A DNA stretch of 51,039 bases from contig CAZJTP010000005.1 in assembly GCA_964548955.1 (NCBI GenBank), forward strand, positions 1 through 51,039. The letters run 5' to 3'. This document shows, one piece after another, positions 8,597-18,081 of the stretch. Position 1 is the stretch's first letter; every line of letters begins with the position of its first letter. The translations under genes were made by a program, and so were the position numbers. Under the pieces are notes generated by a model. It was given only the letters and a program-made list of their open reading frames with translations. It was not told the DNA's origin and ran no database searches. The DNA comes from GCA-020344555 sp964548955 (lineage in GTDB: Bacteria > Planctomycetota > Phycisphaerae > UBA1845).

Positions 8597-9838
8597 ATGT
8601 ACTGCAGGTTCAGACGATCGTGTGTTGCCGCGTTTGTGATGTTGCTGGCGTCGCCGGGCGTGTCGGCAACGTGGGCATATTCCCGCCCGATCCCGGGTTG
8701 GTCTGAGCGGTTTGACTGCGTCGGCGCCAAAGCCCGGTTCGAGAAGATCGTCCGGCTCGTGGAAGACTCGAACGCGCCGGACCTTACCGGGCACCAGCGC
8801 TGGCGGTCACTGCTTGAGACCTATCGCCCGAGGATCGAGCGGTGCGCGGACCACCGGGCATTCGCCGAGGCGGTGAACGATCTCCTGAAATCCACCAAGG
8901 TCTCACACTTCACCTACTACACTGACGAAGAGTGGGGATACTGGCACCTGCGCCACTACGTCTGGAGTGAAGATCCCCTTGAGACGGTGGAACAAGTCGG
9001 CATTTATCCACAGCGTATCGGTGGCCGCTGGTTCGTGCGCGGGCTGATAGAAGGTTCGCCCGTAGCGTCAACGAAGATGCGTGTTGGTGACGAGGTTCTG
9101 TCAGTAGACGGTGTGCCGTTCACACCAATTCAGTCATTCAAAGGCAAGGCCGGTCGGCCCACGCACATACGGCTTCGCCGAAAACCCGGTTTGATCTACA
9201 GTGTGATCGTCGAGCCCGTGAAGGCCTCGCTTTACAGGACCGTCCAAAGGGCCATGCGCAAGAGCATACGAGTGATCGAACATAATGGAATGAAAATGGC
9301 GTACATGCACGGCTGGACGATGCTCGGCGCTGGGGCGGAATACGAAGATCTGGTCGATATTCAAGAAATCGCCGATGGCTTGCTGCTCGATTATCGGGAC
9401 GGGTGCGGTGGAACGTGGCACGTAGCCGCACGGTTTCTCCTGGGCCGCAGGGACGACCCCGGCGAGCCAAGGCGCAATCCAAAGTGGACCAAGCCCGTTG
9501 TGATTCTCACTGACGTTGGTACCCGAAGCGCGAAAGAGATCCTCGTTGATGGGGTGAAGCGGTACGGCCGCGGCCCGTTGGTCGGGGCGCCGACGCCGGG
9601 TGCCGTAACGTCCGTCGGTGGGGTTCGGCGTGTGGGTGAAGACGGTCTGATCATGTTGCCAGGCCGCAGGTTCGACCTGGAGGGCAATCCCACGGAGCCG
9701 GACTACCCGGTCACTCGTCCAATCCCCTATTGCGCGGGAGCCGATCCTCAGATGGAGAAGGCCAAACAGGTTCTGGCTGATCTCATCGAATCGGGTACCG
9801 GACGACCCGCACGCCACACTGTCGGCCAAATCCGCTGA
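8597..9838 (+). CDS. Secreted PDZ / S41 (C-terminal processing) peptidase-like protein
   Basis: 413 aa from ATG 8597, chosen because GGGGAG lies 7 nt upstream and the signal peptide (MYCRFRR, hydrophobic stretch, SPGVSA) starts there; a GTG at 8573 is in frame but less likely. Residues about 130-205 look like a PDZ domain (FVRGLIEGSPV, MRVGDEVLSVDGVPF). Residues about 215-390 resemble the S41 fold (GLLLDYRDGCGG; VVILTDVGTRSAKEI; GRGPLVGAPTPGAV). Ser311 in SAKEI matches the nucleophile position. The lysine expected in the GxxTxGK motif is replaced by Ala336 (GAPTPGA), so a standard Ser-Lys dyad is missing. It may be inactive, use a tricorn-like mechanism, or act as a binding protein. Periplasmic or surface location is expected. 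Confidence 0.8.
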   Translation: MYCRFRRSCVAAFVMLLASPGVSATWAYSRPIPGWSERFDCVGAKARFEKIVRLVEDSNAPDLTGHQRWRSLLETYRPRIERCADHRAFAEAVNDLLKSTKVSHFTYYTDEEWGYWHLRHYVWSEDPLETVEQVGIYPQRIGGRWFVRGLIEGSPVASTKMRVGDEVLSVDGVPFTPIQSFKGKAGRPTHIRLRRKPGLIYSVIVEPVKASLYRTVQRAMRKSIRVIEHNGMKMAYMHGWTMLGAGAEYEDLVDIQEIADGLLLDYRDGCGGTWHVAARFLLGRRDDPGEPRRNPKWTKPVVILTDVGTRSAKEILVDGVKRYGRGPLVGAPTPGAVTSVGGVRRVGEDGLIMLPGRRFDLEGNPTEPDYPVTRPIPYCAGADPQMEKAKQVLADLIESGTGRPARHTVGQIR

Positions 9839-9916
9839 TGCATGGTGCGTCACCTCCGTCAGGCAGGCGGATCGGCCGTCCGTCCACCATGGGCACGAAG
9901 CGTGATAAGTTAGCGT

Positions 9917-9938
9917 TTGCGGCGTGTACATGCCGCAA
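9917..9938. repeat. Short perfect hairpin after the S41 gene
   Basis: TTGCGGC (9917-9923) and GCCGCAA (9932-9938) form a 7-bp stem with an 8-nt loop, 80 bp after the S41 stop and before the next gene. There is no T-run, so it could be a Rho-dependent or weak terminator hairpin. Confidence 0.4.
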
Positions 9939-10053
9939 GGGCCAAGTTCATCCACCTGTTCGTAGGGACGCCACGACCTTAGATTAACACAACAGCTCGA
10001 AGACCGTCTGATAGGGTGCGTGCAGCGTCGGGATCCTCTGGAGCCTAGGTGTG

Positions 10054-12825
10054 ATGAGAGACGTACAGCGCCTGATGTTTGTACTGGTTATGCCCACCCT
10101 GCTGAGTCTTTTGGGCGGGCCTGAATCAACCGCCCTGGCTGACTCGCGGGATACGGCCTGGCGGTATCGGCCGGCTTCGAGTACGGCGCTGAAAGTGGCC
10201 CGATCGACCGATGGGTCCACTTTCGTTGATACCAGTGAGGTGTTCATGCGTCAGGCGGCTGCACCTGATCTCGAGGTTCTTCCCAACGGTGATTTGCTGG
10301 CCGTGTTTGACCGTGCGAGCAGCCTTGACCCGGATGAGCCGACGGTGATGGCTGTCTCGCGTTCACGCGATGGAGGCCGGTCATGGACCCCGGCAAGACC
10401 CGTCCGGCTCAGTGGGCGCGGCGCTGCAAGGATCGACGCTCGTCAGGGCGAACTTGTGCGCGTGCCCGGCGGTTCCCTGCGCTTGTACTTCCTGACGGAT
10501 ATATCCAGTCTCAGCACAACAAGCCGACAAAGATCGCGCAGCATGACGCAGGTACGCTCAGCGGTCACGCGCAATGGACTTGACTATCGACTTGATGGCC
10601 GCTCGCGCATCCCCCTTGGCCGTGTGCCCAACGCCCACTTTGTGGCCGCTCGGATTGGTGCGGACCTGCACGTCTACGCAGCCGGCTGGGATGATAGGAT
10701 TGCCAATGACAAGATCATGTCAATCGCCCGGCATTTCGTGTCGGGCGAGAATCGCTTCTTCACGCGAGTCCGCTCGGTGAGAACAGCGAACGCCAGTTTC
10801 GTAGGCAGTATCGTGTCAACTGAGAATGGTCTGCGAGCCTATATCACGGCGGACGGCGGAATCGTCTCATTCGTATCGGGCGACGATCTTGCGTGGGAGA
10901 TGGAAGCGGAGGTTGGCCTGTCCGACGGTTGGGATCCGGCCGTGGTCCGATTGCAGGACGGTTCGTATTTTATGTTGTACTGTGCCCCGCAGGACAGCGA
11001 GCCATCAGAGTCTGTGCAACTCGTTGACGACTCGTTTGACACGGCTGCGTACGATGATGCTCTCTGGACCATTGATTGGGATGCACACGAGGAACTGGCC
11101 GATGAGGCTGTCAACCTTGATGCCGATGCGACTCAAGTCGCGGATGTGGATTCATCTGGAGACACGATGAGTGAAGGCGGTGCCGGGCGTGCGGTGGATA
11201 CTGATCACGACGCCGGTGAGGAATCTGATCCGGCTGTCGCCGACGCAGCGATCGCCATCACCGACGCCTCCGAAGGAGGGATCGGTGAGCGTGTGGAAGA
11301 GGGCTCTCACATCGAGGGTGTTGATGCGTCGGCCGATACGGCGGACGAAGGGGACACCGTTGACGCCGAATCGAGCTCTTCCGAGGGGGGGCTTAGCCAC
11401 GAGCAAGATCTGGCTGAACAAGGCGGTACCGGTTCTGCTGACGGCCCTGGCCAAACCGGCGACGGCCTCGAGAATTGGGATCCGATCATCTCCGACGGTT
11501 TCGCTCCGAAGCCGGATTTCCGCTCACGGATTGACTATTTCGAGTGGTACCGCGAGTACGCCTTGGGCCATCCGGAGGACAATGCGTTTTGGTCATACGC
11601 CTCGTTCATGCCGGGTACACCAGGCGATTCCACAGGCAAACCATGGTGGCCTGAACTCAACGACATGTTCAACGGCGACTATGACGGTCCTCCGAAGCCG
11701 TGGAAGCCGGACGAGCACCCGGAGTGGGAGGCCTCGTACCAGGCAGCGCAGGAAGTACTTGAGCGGTTTGATGAAGCCTCGATGCATGCAGGTTATGCGT
11801 CGCCGCCGGATCTGGAGGTCGAGGGCGTTGATCCCCCGCTCGGCCGCGGCGAACTGCTGCTCGGACTCCTGTTGCCCTCACTAAGTCCTCACCGTCAGAT
11901 GGTCAAGGCGACGCTGGCGGCCGCATGGCGATTGGACGACAACGGCAAGGTGTCCTCCAATCGCATGCTGGATGCGTGGAAGACCTCGCTGCGTGCCGCC
12001 AACCATGTGAGCAGTGGCGCCACGCTCATTGAAGAGCTGGTCGGGATGGCCGAGCGCTATCAGGTCGAAGAAACGGCCCGCTGGGCACTGAAGCATGATG
12101 TCTTTTCGGGAGATGAGCTAAAGACCGCGCTGGAGATTCTGCGAAAGCTTGATCGGCATGAGCGGGATCCGGTTGAGATGCTGCGCGGCGAGCACGCCAT
12201 GTGCATGGACCTGACACAATATCTGTACATGCCGCCGGACGCGGACGGCACACCGCGGTGCTATAAACCGGAACGTCTGAATGACGTCTTTGATTTCTCG
12301 CCTGAGTTGCTCGAACGTTTAGGGAGCCTCGGACCGGACGAAGTGCGCACCTCGATCGAGACGTTCGACACGTACTACCGAGAACTTGCCGAGAAGATGC
12401 ACATCGGATATCCGGAGGTGCGCGCAGCCGACACCAGAGCCGCAACCGAGAAGAACCGCGGTGCAACAGCGTTGACGGAATTACTCATACCGGACCTGAC
12501 CCGTTTTTACCAGTTGAATACCCGGTCGGAAGCATCGCGCCGAGTGACGCAGCTTGCCTATGCCACACATTTGTTCAAGGACAGGAATGGCCGGTGGCCC
12601 GAATCACTTGACGAACTACCTACCGAGCATGGCGAGCGGATGCGAACTGATCCGTTCACGGGGGGCAACTTCGGCTACAAGTTGACCGACGACGGCCCGA
12701 GGATCTACTCGCTCTCGGAAAACGGCCGTAACGACGACGGTGTGCATTCGCCACACTGGGATGACAAAGTCGAGAGCGATACCGACTCCGACGATTACGT
12801 CTTCTGGCCTCCACAGCCCAGATGA
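10054..12825 (+). CDS. Secreted BNR/sialidase-like protein with acidic linker and pseudopilin-type C-terminus
   Basis: 923 aa from ATG 10054 (a GTG at 10051 is also possible); a GGAG lies upstream. Signal peptide residues 1 to about 27 end at TALA. Residues about 60-320 resemble a BNR/Asp-box beta-propeller: VLPNGDLLAVFDR, then SRSRDGGRSW at about 101-110, and WDPAVVRLQDGSYFMLY. Residues about 327-482 are extremely Asp/Glu/Ser/Gly-rich and probably disordered. Residues about 490-820 are largely alpha-helical and unrecognised. The last 90 residues (YATHLFKDRNGRWPESLDEL, DPFTGGNFGYKL, SLSENGRNDDG) match the C-terminal pattern of type II secretion pseudopilin-like proteins common in Planctomycetota. 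BNR folds bind or cleave glycans, but no sialidase catalytic set was identified. Shares direction with the S41 gene 215 bp upstream. Confidence 0.78.
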   Translation: MRDVQRLMFVLVMPTLLSLLGGPESTALADSRDTAWRYRPASSTALKVARSTDGSTFVDTSEVFMRQAAAPDLEVLPNGDLLAVFDRASSLDPDEPTVMAVSRSRDGGRSWTPARPVRLSGRGAARIDARQGELVRVPGGSLRLYFLTDISSLSTTSRQRSRSMTQVRSAVTRNGLDYRLDGRSRIPLGRVPNAHFVAARIGADLHVYAAGWDDRIANDKIMSIARHFVSGENRFFTRVRSVRTANASFVGSIVSTENGLRAYITADGGIVSFVSGDDLAWEMEAEVGLSDGWDPAVVRLQDGSYFMLYCAPQDSEPSESVQLVDDSFDTAAYDDALWTIDWDAHEELADEAVNLDADATQVADVDSSGDTMSEGGAGRAVDTDHDAGEESDPAVADAAIAITDASEGGIGERVEEGSHIEGVDASADTADEGDTVDAESSSSEGGLSHEQDLAEQGGTGSADGPGQTGDGLENWDPIISDGFAPKPDFRSRIDYFEWYREYALGHPEDNAFWSYASFMPGTPGDSTGKPWWPELNDMFNGDYDGPPKPWKPDEHPEWEASYQAAQEVLERFDEASMHAGYASPPDLEVEGVDPPLGRGELLLGLLLPSLSPHRQMVKATLAAAWRLDDNGKVSSNRMLDAWKTSLRAANHVSSGATLIEELVGMAERYQVEETARWALKHDVFSGDELKTALEILRKLDRHERDPVEMLRGEHAMCMDLTQYLYMPPDADGTPRCYKPERLNDVFDFSPELLERLGSLGPDEVRTSIETFDTYYRELAEKMHIGYPEVRAADTRAATEKNRGATALTELLIPDLTRFYQLNTRSEASRRVTQLAYATHLFKDRNGRWPESLDELPTEHGERMRTDPFTGGNFGYKLTDDGPRIYSLSENGRNDDGVHSPHWDDKVESDTDSDDYVFWPPQPR

Positions 12826-12847
12826 TGGCTACCGCCAGGTCATGTCT

Positions 12848-13605
12848 TCAGTCAGGTTCTGTTGACACCCGCCCCTGTTGGGCCATCCGATGGTAGACGG
12901 CGTCCCTCATTATCCTAAATGGCTCCATGGCGGACAGGCCGAGGTTTGCGTCCGCTACAATGGCCAGATCGTCATCCGGGTACACGGCGACCATCGCCAT
13001 GAACGTTCCGCCCGATCCGAAGAAGCCATACCTGCGTTTGCCGTTCCCGGTCTTTCCCTCCCTCCAGAAGCGAGGCACGGTCTCGGCCTTGTTAGCCGTC
13101 TTCTCCGTTGATCACGCGCAGATGGAATGCCGCGAAGTGGACCAGGTCTTCAATTGACCAGTGGGTGTTCCCCGTAGGTCCGAATGCGTCCATGTCAGAA
13201 AGGGTCGTACTTGCCAATCTCCTGGACTCTAAGGTCCGGCGCCGCTCCGTAGTGCCCGTATGGTTGGTCCCGCCGATTCGAAGTCGCCGGTCACCCGAAG
13301 CCCACCGTCTTTAGTTCAAGCGGCTCAAATAGCAGGCTGCGGATCAGTTCCTCCCACGGGCGCTTCATAGCACGTTCGGCCATGTATCCGGCGACGACAT
13401 ATCCTGCATTTGAGTAGACGTACTCTCCAATCCCGGAAGGCTCTTCACTAACAATCTGTCACACGAGCGCGGCCCGTGCTTGAGCAGGTGTCCGGAACGA
13501 GCCACCGGGCGACCCCGCGCCAATCAAACACTCAACCGGTTGGCTGGGAGGTAGCACAGTCAATCCCCCGTCACCTTTGAGAATAATCAATGCCGGTTCG
13601 ATGGG
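12848..13605 (-). pseudogene. Decayed class C beta-lactamase-like serine hydrolase
   Basis: No intact ORF, yet minus-strand pieces in order read as the C-terminal two thirds of a beta-lactamase-family hydrolase. Read 13605 to 12848: LPPSQPVE, GAGSPGGSFRTPAQARAALV, TGA stop, then EYVYSNAGYVVAGYMAER and PWEELIRSLLFEPL, TVGFG, a second stop, DQPYGHYGAAP, a third stop and a frame change, TGNTHWSIEDLVHFAAFHLR, a stop and another frame change, then FFGSGGTFMAMVAVYPDD. YSN corresponds to the class C YxN motif. The SxxK region is absent. The 3' end of malQ overlaps the left edge, suggesting a deletion joined the two. This is a relic of a periplasmic hydrolase or penicillin-binding-like enzyme. Confidence 0.85.
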
Positions 13606-15839
13606 TGTCGCTTATTGTCGATACCCTGTGTATTCTTGTGTGTCTTTGCCGCTGAGATCAGCCCACCAAACGCCAATCCGGAACCGGTTTTCACCTTCAC
13701 CGCGTCGAGGACGCTCTGGACAACCGGGTCGGCGAGGATGTCCTGTGCGCTGCGCCCCATCCGTCGTGACCAACTCCGGTAGCTGTCTACCGGTACACCC
13801 GGAAGATTCACGGGATCGGTCTCACCGGCCAGATCATCCAGCGAGATGCCGACAAGCGGGCATGGCGTTTGAGCAAGAAATGAATGCACGGCCGCGCAGA
13901 GCTCCTGTGCCGAGCCAACTTCAGCATCCGACAAGATTCCCTCGTCAAGCAGCCTCTGAATCAACGCCGCCTGCGTGCGTTTATGATCAGCCTGCGCATT
14001 CTCCAACTCCCGGTCGGAGCGGATCAGCCCTATCTCATGCCGTATCTCAAGATCGCGACCCGTCCAAAAGCCCGTGAGCGGTGGGTGGTCGTGGTTGGTG
14101 GCTGTGACCAGCGCGCGAGGTGAGTACGAATCGGCGGGGCGAAAGGTACCATCGGCGTTTCGTTCGAAGTACATCACACGTGAGGAGAGAATCTCCCGCT
14201 CGGCCAGCGCCGGCGGAACCTCGAGCGGAACCGTGCCCAGATCCTCACCAACGATGACAGTCCCGTGGCGCTGGCTTTCCAGGGCCAGGATGCCCAACAG
14301 GTCCTGGGCCGGGTACCGTACATAGGCTCCGTCAGTCGCCGCCGATCCTTGCGGTATCCAGAACTGACGGAACAGGCCCATGACGTGGTCGATCCGCAGC
14401 ATCCCGGCGTGAGCCAGTGAGCCTCTAAGAAGGTGAACCCAGTAGTCATACCGGCTTGCCTCAAGACGCCTCGGATTTATAGGCGGGAAGCCCCACGTTT
14501 GGCCGGTCTCGGAGTATGGATCGGGCGGCACTCCGAGCTCCACGCCCTCCACGAACAGATCGGGGGACGCCCACGCATCGCTCCCGGAGGCGGCGGAGCC
14601 GATGGCAAGGTCGGGGAAGAGCCCAAGTCTCATACCCGCCGGCTCGGCTTCGGCAGCGACTGCGGCAAGCTGCCGGTCCAGCTCGAACTGGATATAGCAA
14701 TGGAAGTTAACCTCGCGCTGATGCGCACTGCGAAACGCCCCTACCTCCGGTGAATCGCAGAGGCGATACTCGATGGGCCACTCACGCCAGTCGGCCCCGC
14801 CCTGTCCTCGATCGGCAAGCCAGTTTGCCAGGGCGCAGAACGTCGCGAAGTCAGTGAGTGGTTTCCCGCTGACTGTCACGTACTCGGCATATGCCCGTCC
14901 ACGATCTGACGCGCCGTCAGCGTGTTGTTCGAGAAAGACGGCGTACAAACACCGCAGAATCTCGGTCTTCAGTGCCGCGATGCGTTCATACTCGACATAC
15001 GGGGATGATCGTACGCGCGTGAGTTCCGTTTGAAACTCGCGCGACTCAACACGTGCTCGGGCGTCGCGACACTTACCAAACTCGGGAATAGCCTCTATGT
15101 CAAGGTAAATCAGGTTACGAAAGAGGCGGCTGACCGGGCAGTAGGGACCGATCCAGTCACCCTGGTTGCGCAGCGCGTGCATTGGATTGAGGCCTACGAA
15201 CGCAGCCCCGTGCTCCGCTGCAGCTTCGACGACCTCGCGCAGATCGGTGAGGTCCCCCACACCCCAGTTTCGGTCGCTGCGAACCGTGTAGAGGTTCGTC
15301 CAGAGCCCATAGGCCCGCCGGGTGTCCACGTGCTGCGACAGTGCGCTGCACCGGCCGGGAGTGATAATAAGCGACTGCTCGGCCTCGTAAATGCCTCCGA
15401 ACCACTCAACGGCCACGCGTAGTGTGTGATACCCCGGTGGCGGACTTGCCGGCAAGGGCAAGACGATCTCGCGGTCGGTGCTGCCCGGCTTCGAGCGACC
15501 CGAGACCGAATGCGACGCGCCGTCCTCCTGGCGCAATTCGATGTTCCAGTCGACTCCAGCGGGATCATCCCCGGGGATGGTCACCTGAACGCTCGGCGTG
15601 CGCTCCGCCTGTGCAACGACGACGCGGCACGGTTGCACAAGACGTTGCTGTCGGGACTGGTCTAGGGTTTCCAGCTCCCGCTTGGCTGCGGCTTCCGTCG
15701 AGCCATCGAAACCCATGGCCGCCAGCAGTGACACAAATGTGTCATCTTTCGTTATTCGTTCGACGCCGGCGAGGTCGAAGTAGACGGGGAGGATGCCCGC
15801 GCTATCCGCGAGCGAGCGAAGGTGTGGCTGATCCGTCAT
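13587..15839 (-). CDS. malQ: 4-alpha-glucanotransferase (amylomaltase, GH77)
   Basis: 750 aa from ATG 15839, which begins 1 nt after the glgB stop; an upstream in-frame codon at 15857 would overlap glgB. An N-terminal region of about 160 residues precedes the GH77 barrel, as in E. coli-type MalQ. Family motifs are visible: YGLWTNLYTVRSDRNWGVGDLTDL, MLRIDHVMGLFRQFW (nucleophile Asp), VIVGEDLGTVP (acid/base Glu) and ATNHDHPPLTGFW (third carboxylate). It transfers maltodextrin segments and releases glucose, acting in the cytoplasm on glycogen breakdown products. It is the last gene of glgX-glgB-malQ with near-zero spacing, so translational coupling is likely. The final 25 residues are hydrophilic and unlike the family, next to the decayed hydrolase, so the C-terminus may have been altered by that rearrangement. 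Confidence 0.93.
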   Translation of the reverse strand: MTDQPHLRSLADSAGILPVYFDLAGVERITKDDTFVSLLAAMGFDGSTEAAAKRELETLDQSRQQRLVQPCRVVVAQAERTPSVQVTIPGDDPAGVDWNIELRQEDGASHSVSGRSKPGSTDREIVLPLPASPPPGYHTLRVAVEWFGGIYEAEQSLIITPGRCSALSQHVDTRRAYGLWTNLYTVRSDRNWGVGDLTDLREVVEAAAEHGAAFVGLNPMHALRNQGDWIGPYCPVSRLFRNLIYLDIEAIPEFGKCRDARARVESREFQTELTRVRSSPYVEYERIAALKTEILRCLYAVFLEQHADGASDRGRAYAEYVTVSGKPLTDFATFCALANWLADRGQGGADWREWPIEYRLCDSPEVGAFRSAHQREVNFHCYIQFELDRQLAAVAAEAEPAGMRLGLFPDLAIGSAASGSDAWASPDLFVEGVELGVPPDPYSETGQTWGFPPINPRRLEASRYDYWVHLLRGSLAHAGMLRIDHVMGLFRQFWIPQGSAATDGAYVRYPAQDLLGILALESQRHGTVIVGEDLGTVPLEVPPALAEREILSSRVMYFERNADGTFRPADSYSPRALVTATNHDHPPLTGFWTGRDLEIRHEIGLIRSDRELENAQADHKRTQAALIQRLLDEGILSDAEVGSAQELCAAVHSFLAQTPCPLVGISLDDLAGETDPVNLPGVPVDSYRSWSRRMGRSAQDILADPVVQSVLDAVKVKTGSGLAFGGLISAAKTHKNTQGIDNKRHPSNRH

Positions 15840-15840
15840 G

Positions 15841-18081
15841 TCAGTCAGCCGGCGCAAGCACCATGGCCGCCAGCGGCGGCAGCGTCAGGTTGAGCGACTG
15901 CGGGAAACCGTGCATCCCGATATCATCGGTATGAGGCTCGATGCGCAGTGGATATCCGCTGCCACCATACGCCGGGTCGTCGCTGGAGAGCTTGTACTCG
16001 TAACGACCCGCTCGCGGCATACCGATCCGATAGTACTCGCGCGGTACGGGTGTCAGGTTGAGGACGGTGATCAGCGTCTCGTTGTCCCAGTGTCGCCGAT
16101 AAGACACCACCGAGTTATCACAGTCGTTGCAGTCGATCCACGCGAATCCTCCGGGATCCGGATCGCTTCGCCACAGAGAGGGGGATTGTAGATAGAGGCG
16201 CCCGAGATCCTCCATGAACCGGGCGAGCCCCTTGCGCATCGGATCGTCAGCCAGGTGCCAGTCCAGGCTCACCGCGTAATACCACTCGTTGTACGGAGCG
16301 AGTTCCGTCCCCATGAACAGAAGCTGCTTGCCAGGCCTGGTGTACTGATAGGCCAGCAGAGTCCGCAGATTCGCGAACTTCTGCCAGATGTCCCCCGGCA
16401 TCTTCTCGAGAAGCGTCCGCTTTCCATGCACGACCTCATCATGGGATAGCGCGTTGATGAAGTGCTCGGAATGCTCGTAGAGCATGGCGAAGGTCAGGTC
16501 GTTTTGATGATAACGCCGGTGAATGGAATCCTTGGAGAAGTAGAGGAGCGTATCGTGCATCCACCCCATATTCCACTTGAACGTAAAACCCAACCCTCCA
16601 TGCTGTGAGACCGGCCTCGTCACACCCGACCAGGATGTCGATTCCTCCGCTATGGTGAAGCAGCCGGGGCACTCGGTCCGAATGGCCTCGTTGACCGCCC
16701 GCAGCAGCTCGATCGCCCCGATGTTCTCCTTCCCGCCGTAGTAGTTGGGCAGCCACTCACCGGATTGTCGACCATAGTCCAGATAGAGCATCGAAGCGAC
16801 CGCATCGACGCGCAGGGCATCCACGTGAAACTCCTGCAGCCAGTAAAGCGCGTTGGCGATCAGGAAGCAGCGTACCTCGTTGCGGTCGTAGTTGAAGATC
16901 AAGGTGCCCCAGTCCGGGTGCTCGCCCTGGCGTGGATCGTCGTGCTCGTACAGGGCGGTGCCGTCGAAGCGCCGGAGCGCGAAATCATCCTTCGGGAAGT
17001 GGGCCGGCACCCAGTCGAGGATCACACCGATGCCGTTTTGGTGGCACACGTCAACGAAGTACCTGAAGTCATCGGGCGATCCGTACCGCCAGGTCGGCGC
17101 GAAATACCCGGTCACCTGATAGCCCCACGAAGCCGCGAGCGGGTGCTCCGCCACCGACATCAGCTCGACGTGCGTAAAGCCGAATCGCTTCATGTGCTCG
17201 ACAAGCTTCGGCGCGATCTCCCGGTACGTCAGTGAGCGGTTCCCCTCCTCCGGCACACGCGCCCATGATCCCAGATGCACCTCGTAGACCGACATCGGCT
17301 CCCGGATGATATGCCGGTTCGCGCGGGACCGCATCCACTCATCGTCCTCCCAGACATAGGAGGATGTCGTGATCCGCGAGGCGTTGTCCGGCGGGCCTTC
17401 CATGGCCTGGGCGTACGGATCGCTCTTGAGACGCAGTGCCCCTTGCTCCGTCTTGATCTCGTATTTGTATAGCAGCCCCGGTTTCAGACCGGGTATGAAC
17501 AACTCGAAAACCCCGGAGCCTCCCATCCGCCTCATGGGGAAGCATCGGCCGTCCCATCCGCAGAAATCGCCCACAACGGAGACGCGTCTGGCGCTCGGCG
17601 CCCACACCGCGAACGACACCCCATCGACACCCTCGATTTGTCTGGGGTGCGCCCCTAACCGCTCCCAGATTCGGCGGTGGCTCCCCTCGTTGAATAAATG
17701 CAGATCCAGATCACCGAGCGTGGGCGAGAAGCGGTACGGATCATCGTGTTCCCATACATCTCCGTTGCCAAACCGGAATCGCAAACGGTATGCAAGCGGC
17801 AGACGTGTGCCTTTGAGGAACGTCGCAAAGAGTCCGCCATCCTCGACCGGATTGAGGGCGATCAAATCGCCGCCTTCGAGTAAACATTCGATTCCGATCG
17901 CATCGGGATGAAAGGCCCGGATCACAACTCCGTGCCCCCCCTCCCAAACAATCGGGTGCGCGCCGAGCACGGAATGAGGTTCGGCGTGCTCGATCGCCCG
18001 AAGCCGCGCCCATTCGGCCGCGTCGATACGCAGCGGGGACGGTGCCTGTGCCGTCATGGTGTTCGTGTTTATTCCCTTCAT
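15841..18081 (-). CDS. glgB: 1,4-alpha-glucan branching enzyme (GH13)
   Basis: 746 aa; ATG 18081 overlaps the glgX stop as ATGA. Two N-terminal beta domains (CBM48-like, residues about 20-130 and 145-245) precede the GH13 barrel. Catalytic positions read directly: nucleophile Asp426 in DALRVDAVAS, acid/base Glu479 in FTIAEES, and transition-state Asp548 in ALSHDEVVHGK. The length fits the E. coli enzyme (about 728 aa). It makes alpha-1,6 branches in glycogen. The overlaps on both sides indicate one transcriptional unit with glgX and malQ, so synthesis and remodelling would be co-expressed. No sign of degradation or transfer. Confidence 0.96.
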   Translation of the reverse strand: MKGINTNTMTAQAPSPLRIDAAEWARLRAIEHAEPHSVLGAHPIVWEGGHGVVIRAFHPDAIGIECLLEGGDLIALNPVEDGGLFATFLKGTRLPLAYRLRFRFGNGDVWEHDDPYRFSPTLGDLDLHLFNEGSHRRIWERLGAHPRQIEGVDGVSFAVWAPSARRVSVVGDFCGWDGRCFPMRRMGGSGVFELFIPGLKPGLLYKYEIKTEQGALRLKSDPYAQAMEGPPDNASRITTSSYVWEDDEWMRSRANRHIIREPMSVYEVHLGSWARVPEEGNRSLTYREIAPKLVEHMKRFGFTHVELMSVAEHPLAASWGYQVTGYFAPTWRYGSPDDFRYFVDVCHQNGIGVILDWVPAHFPKDDFALRRFDGTALYEHDDPRQGEHPDWGTLIFNYDRNEVRCFLIANALYWLQEFHVDALRVDAVASMLYLDYGRQSGEWLPNYYGGKENIGAIELLRAVNEAIRTECPGCFTIAEESTSWSGVTRPVSQHGGLGFTFKWNMGWMHDTLLYFSKDSIHRRYHQNDLTFAMLYEHSEHFINALSHDEVVHGKRTLLEKMPGDIWQKFANLRTLLAYQYTRPGKQLLFMGTELAPYNEWYYAVSLDWHLADDPMRKGLARFMEDLGRLYLQSPSLWRSDPDPGGFAWIDCNDCDNSVVSYRRHWDNETLITVLNLTPVPREYYRIGMPRAGRYEYKLSSDDPAYGGSGYPLRIEPHTDDIGMHGFPQSLNLTLPPLAAMVLAPAD

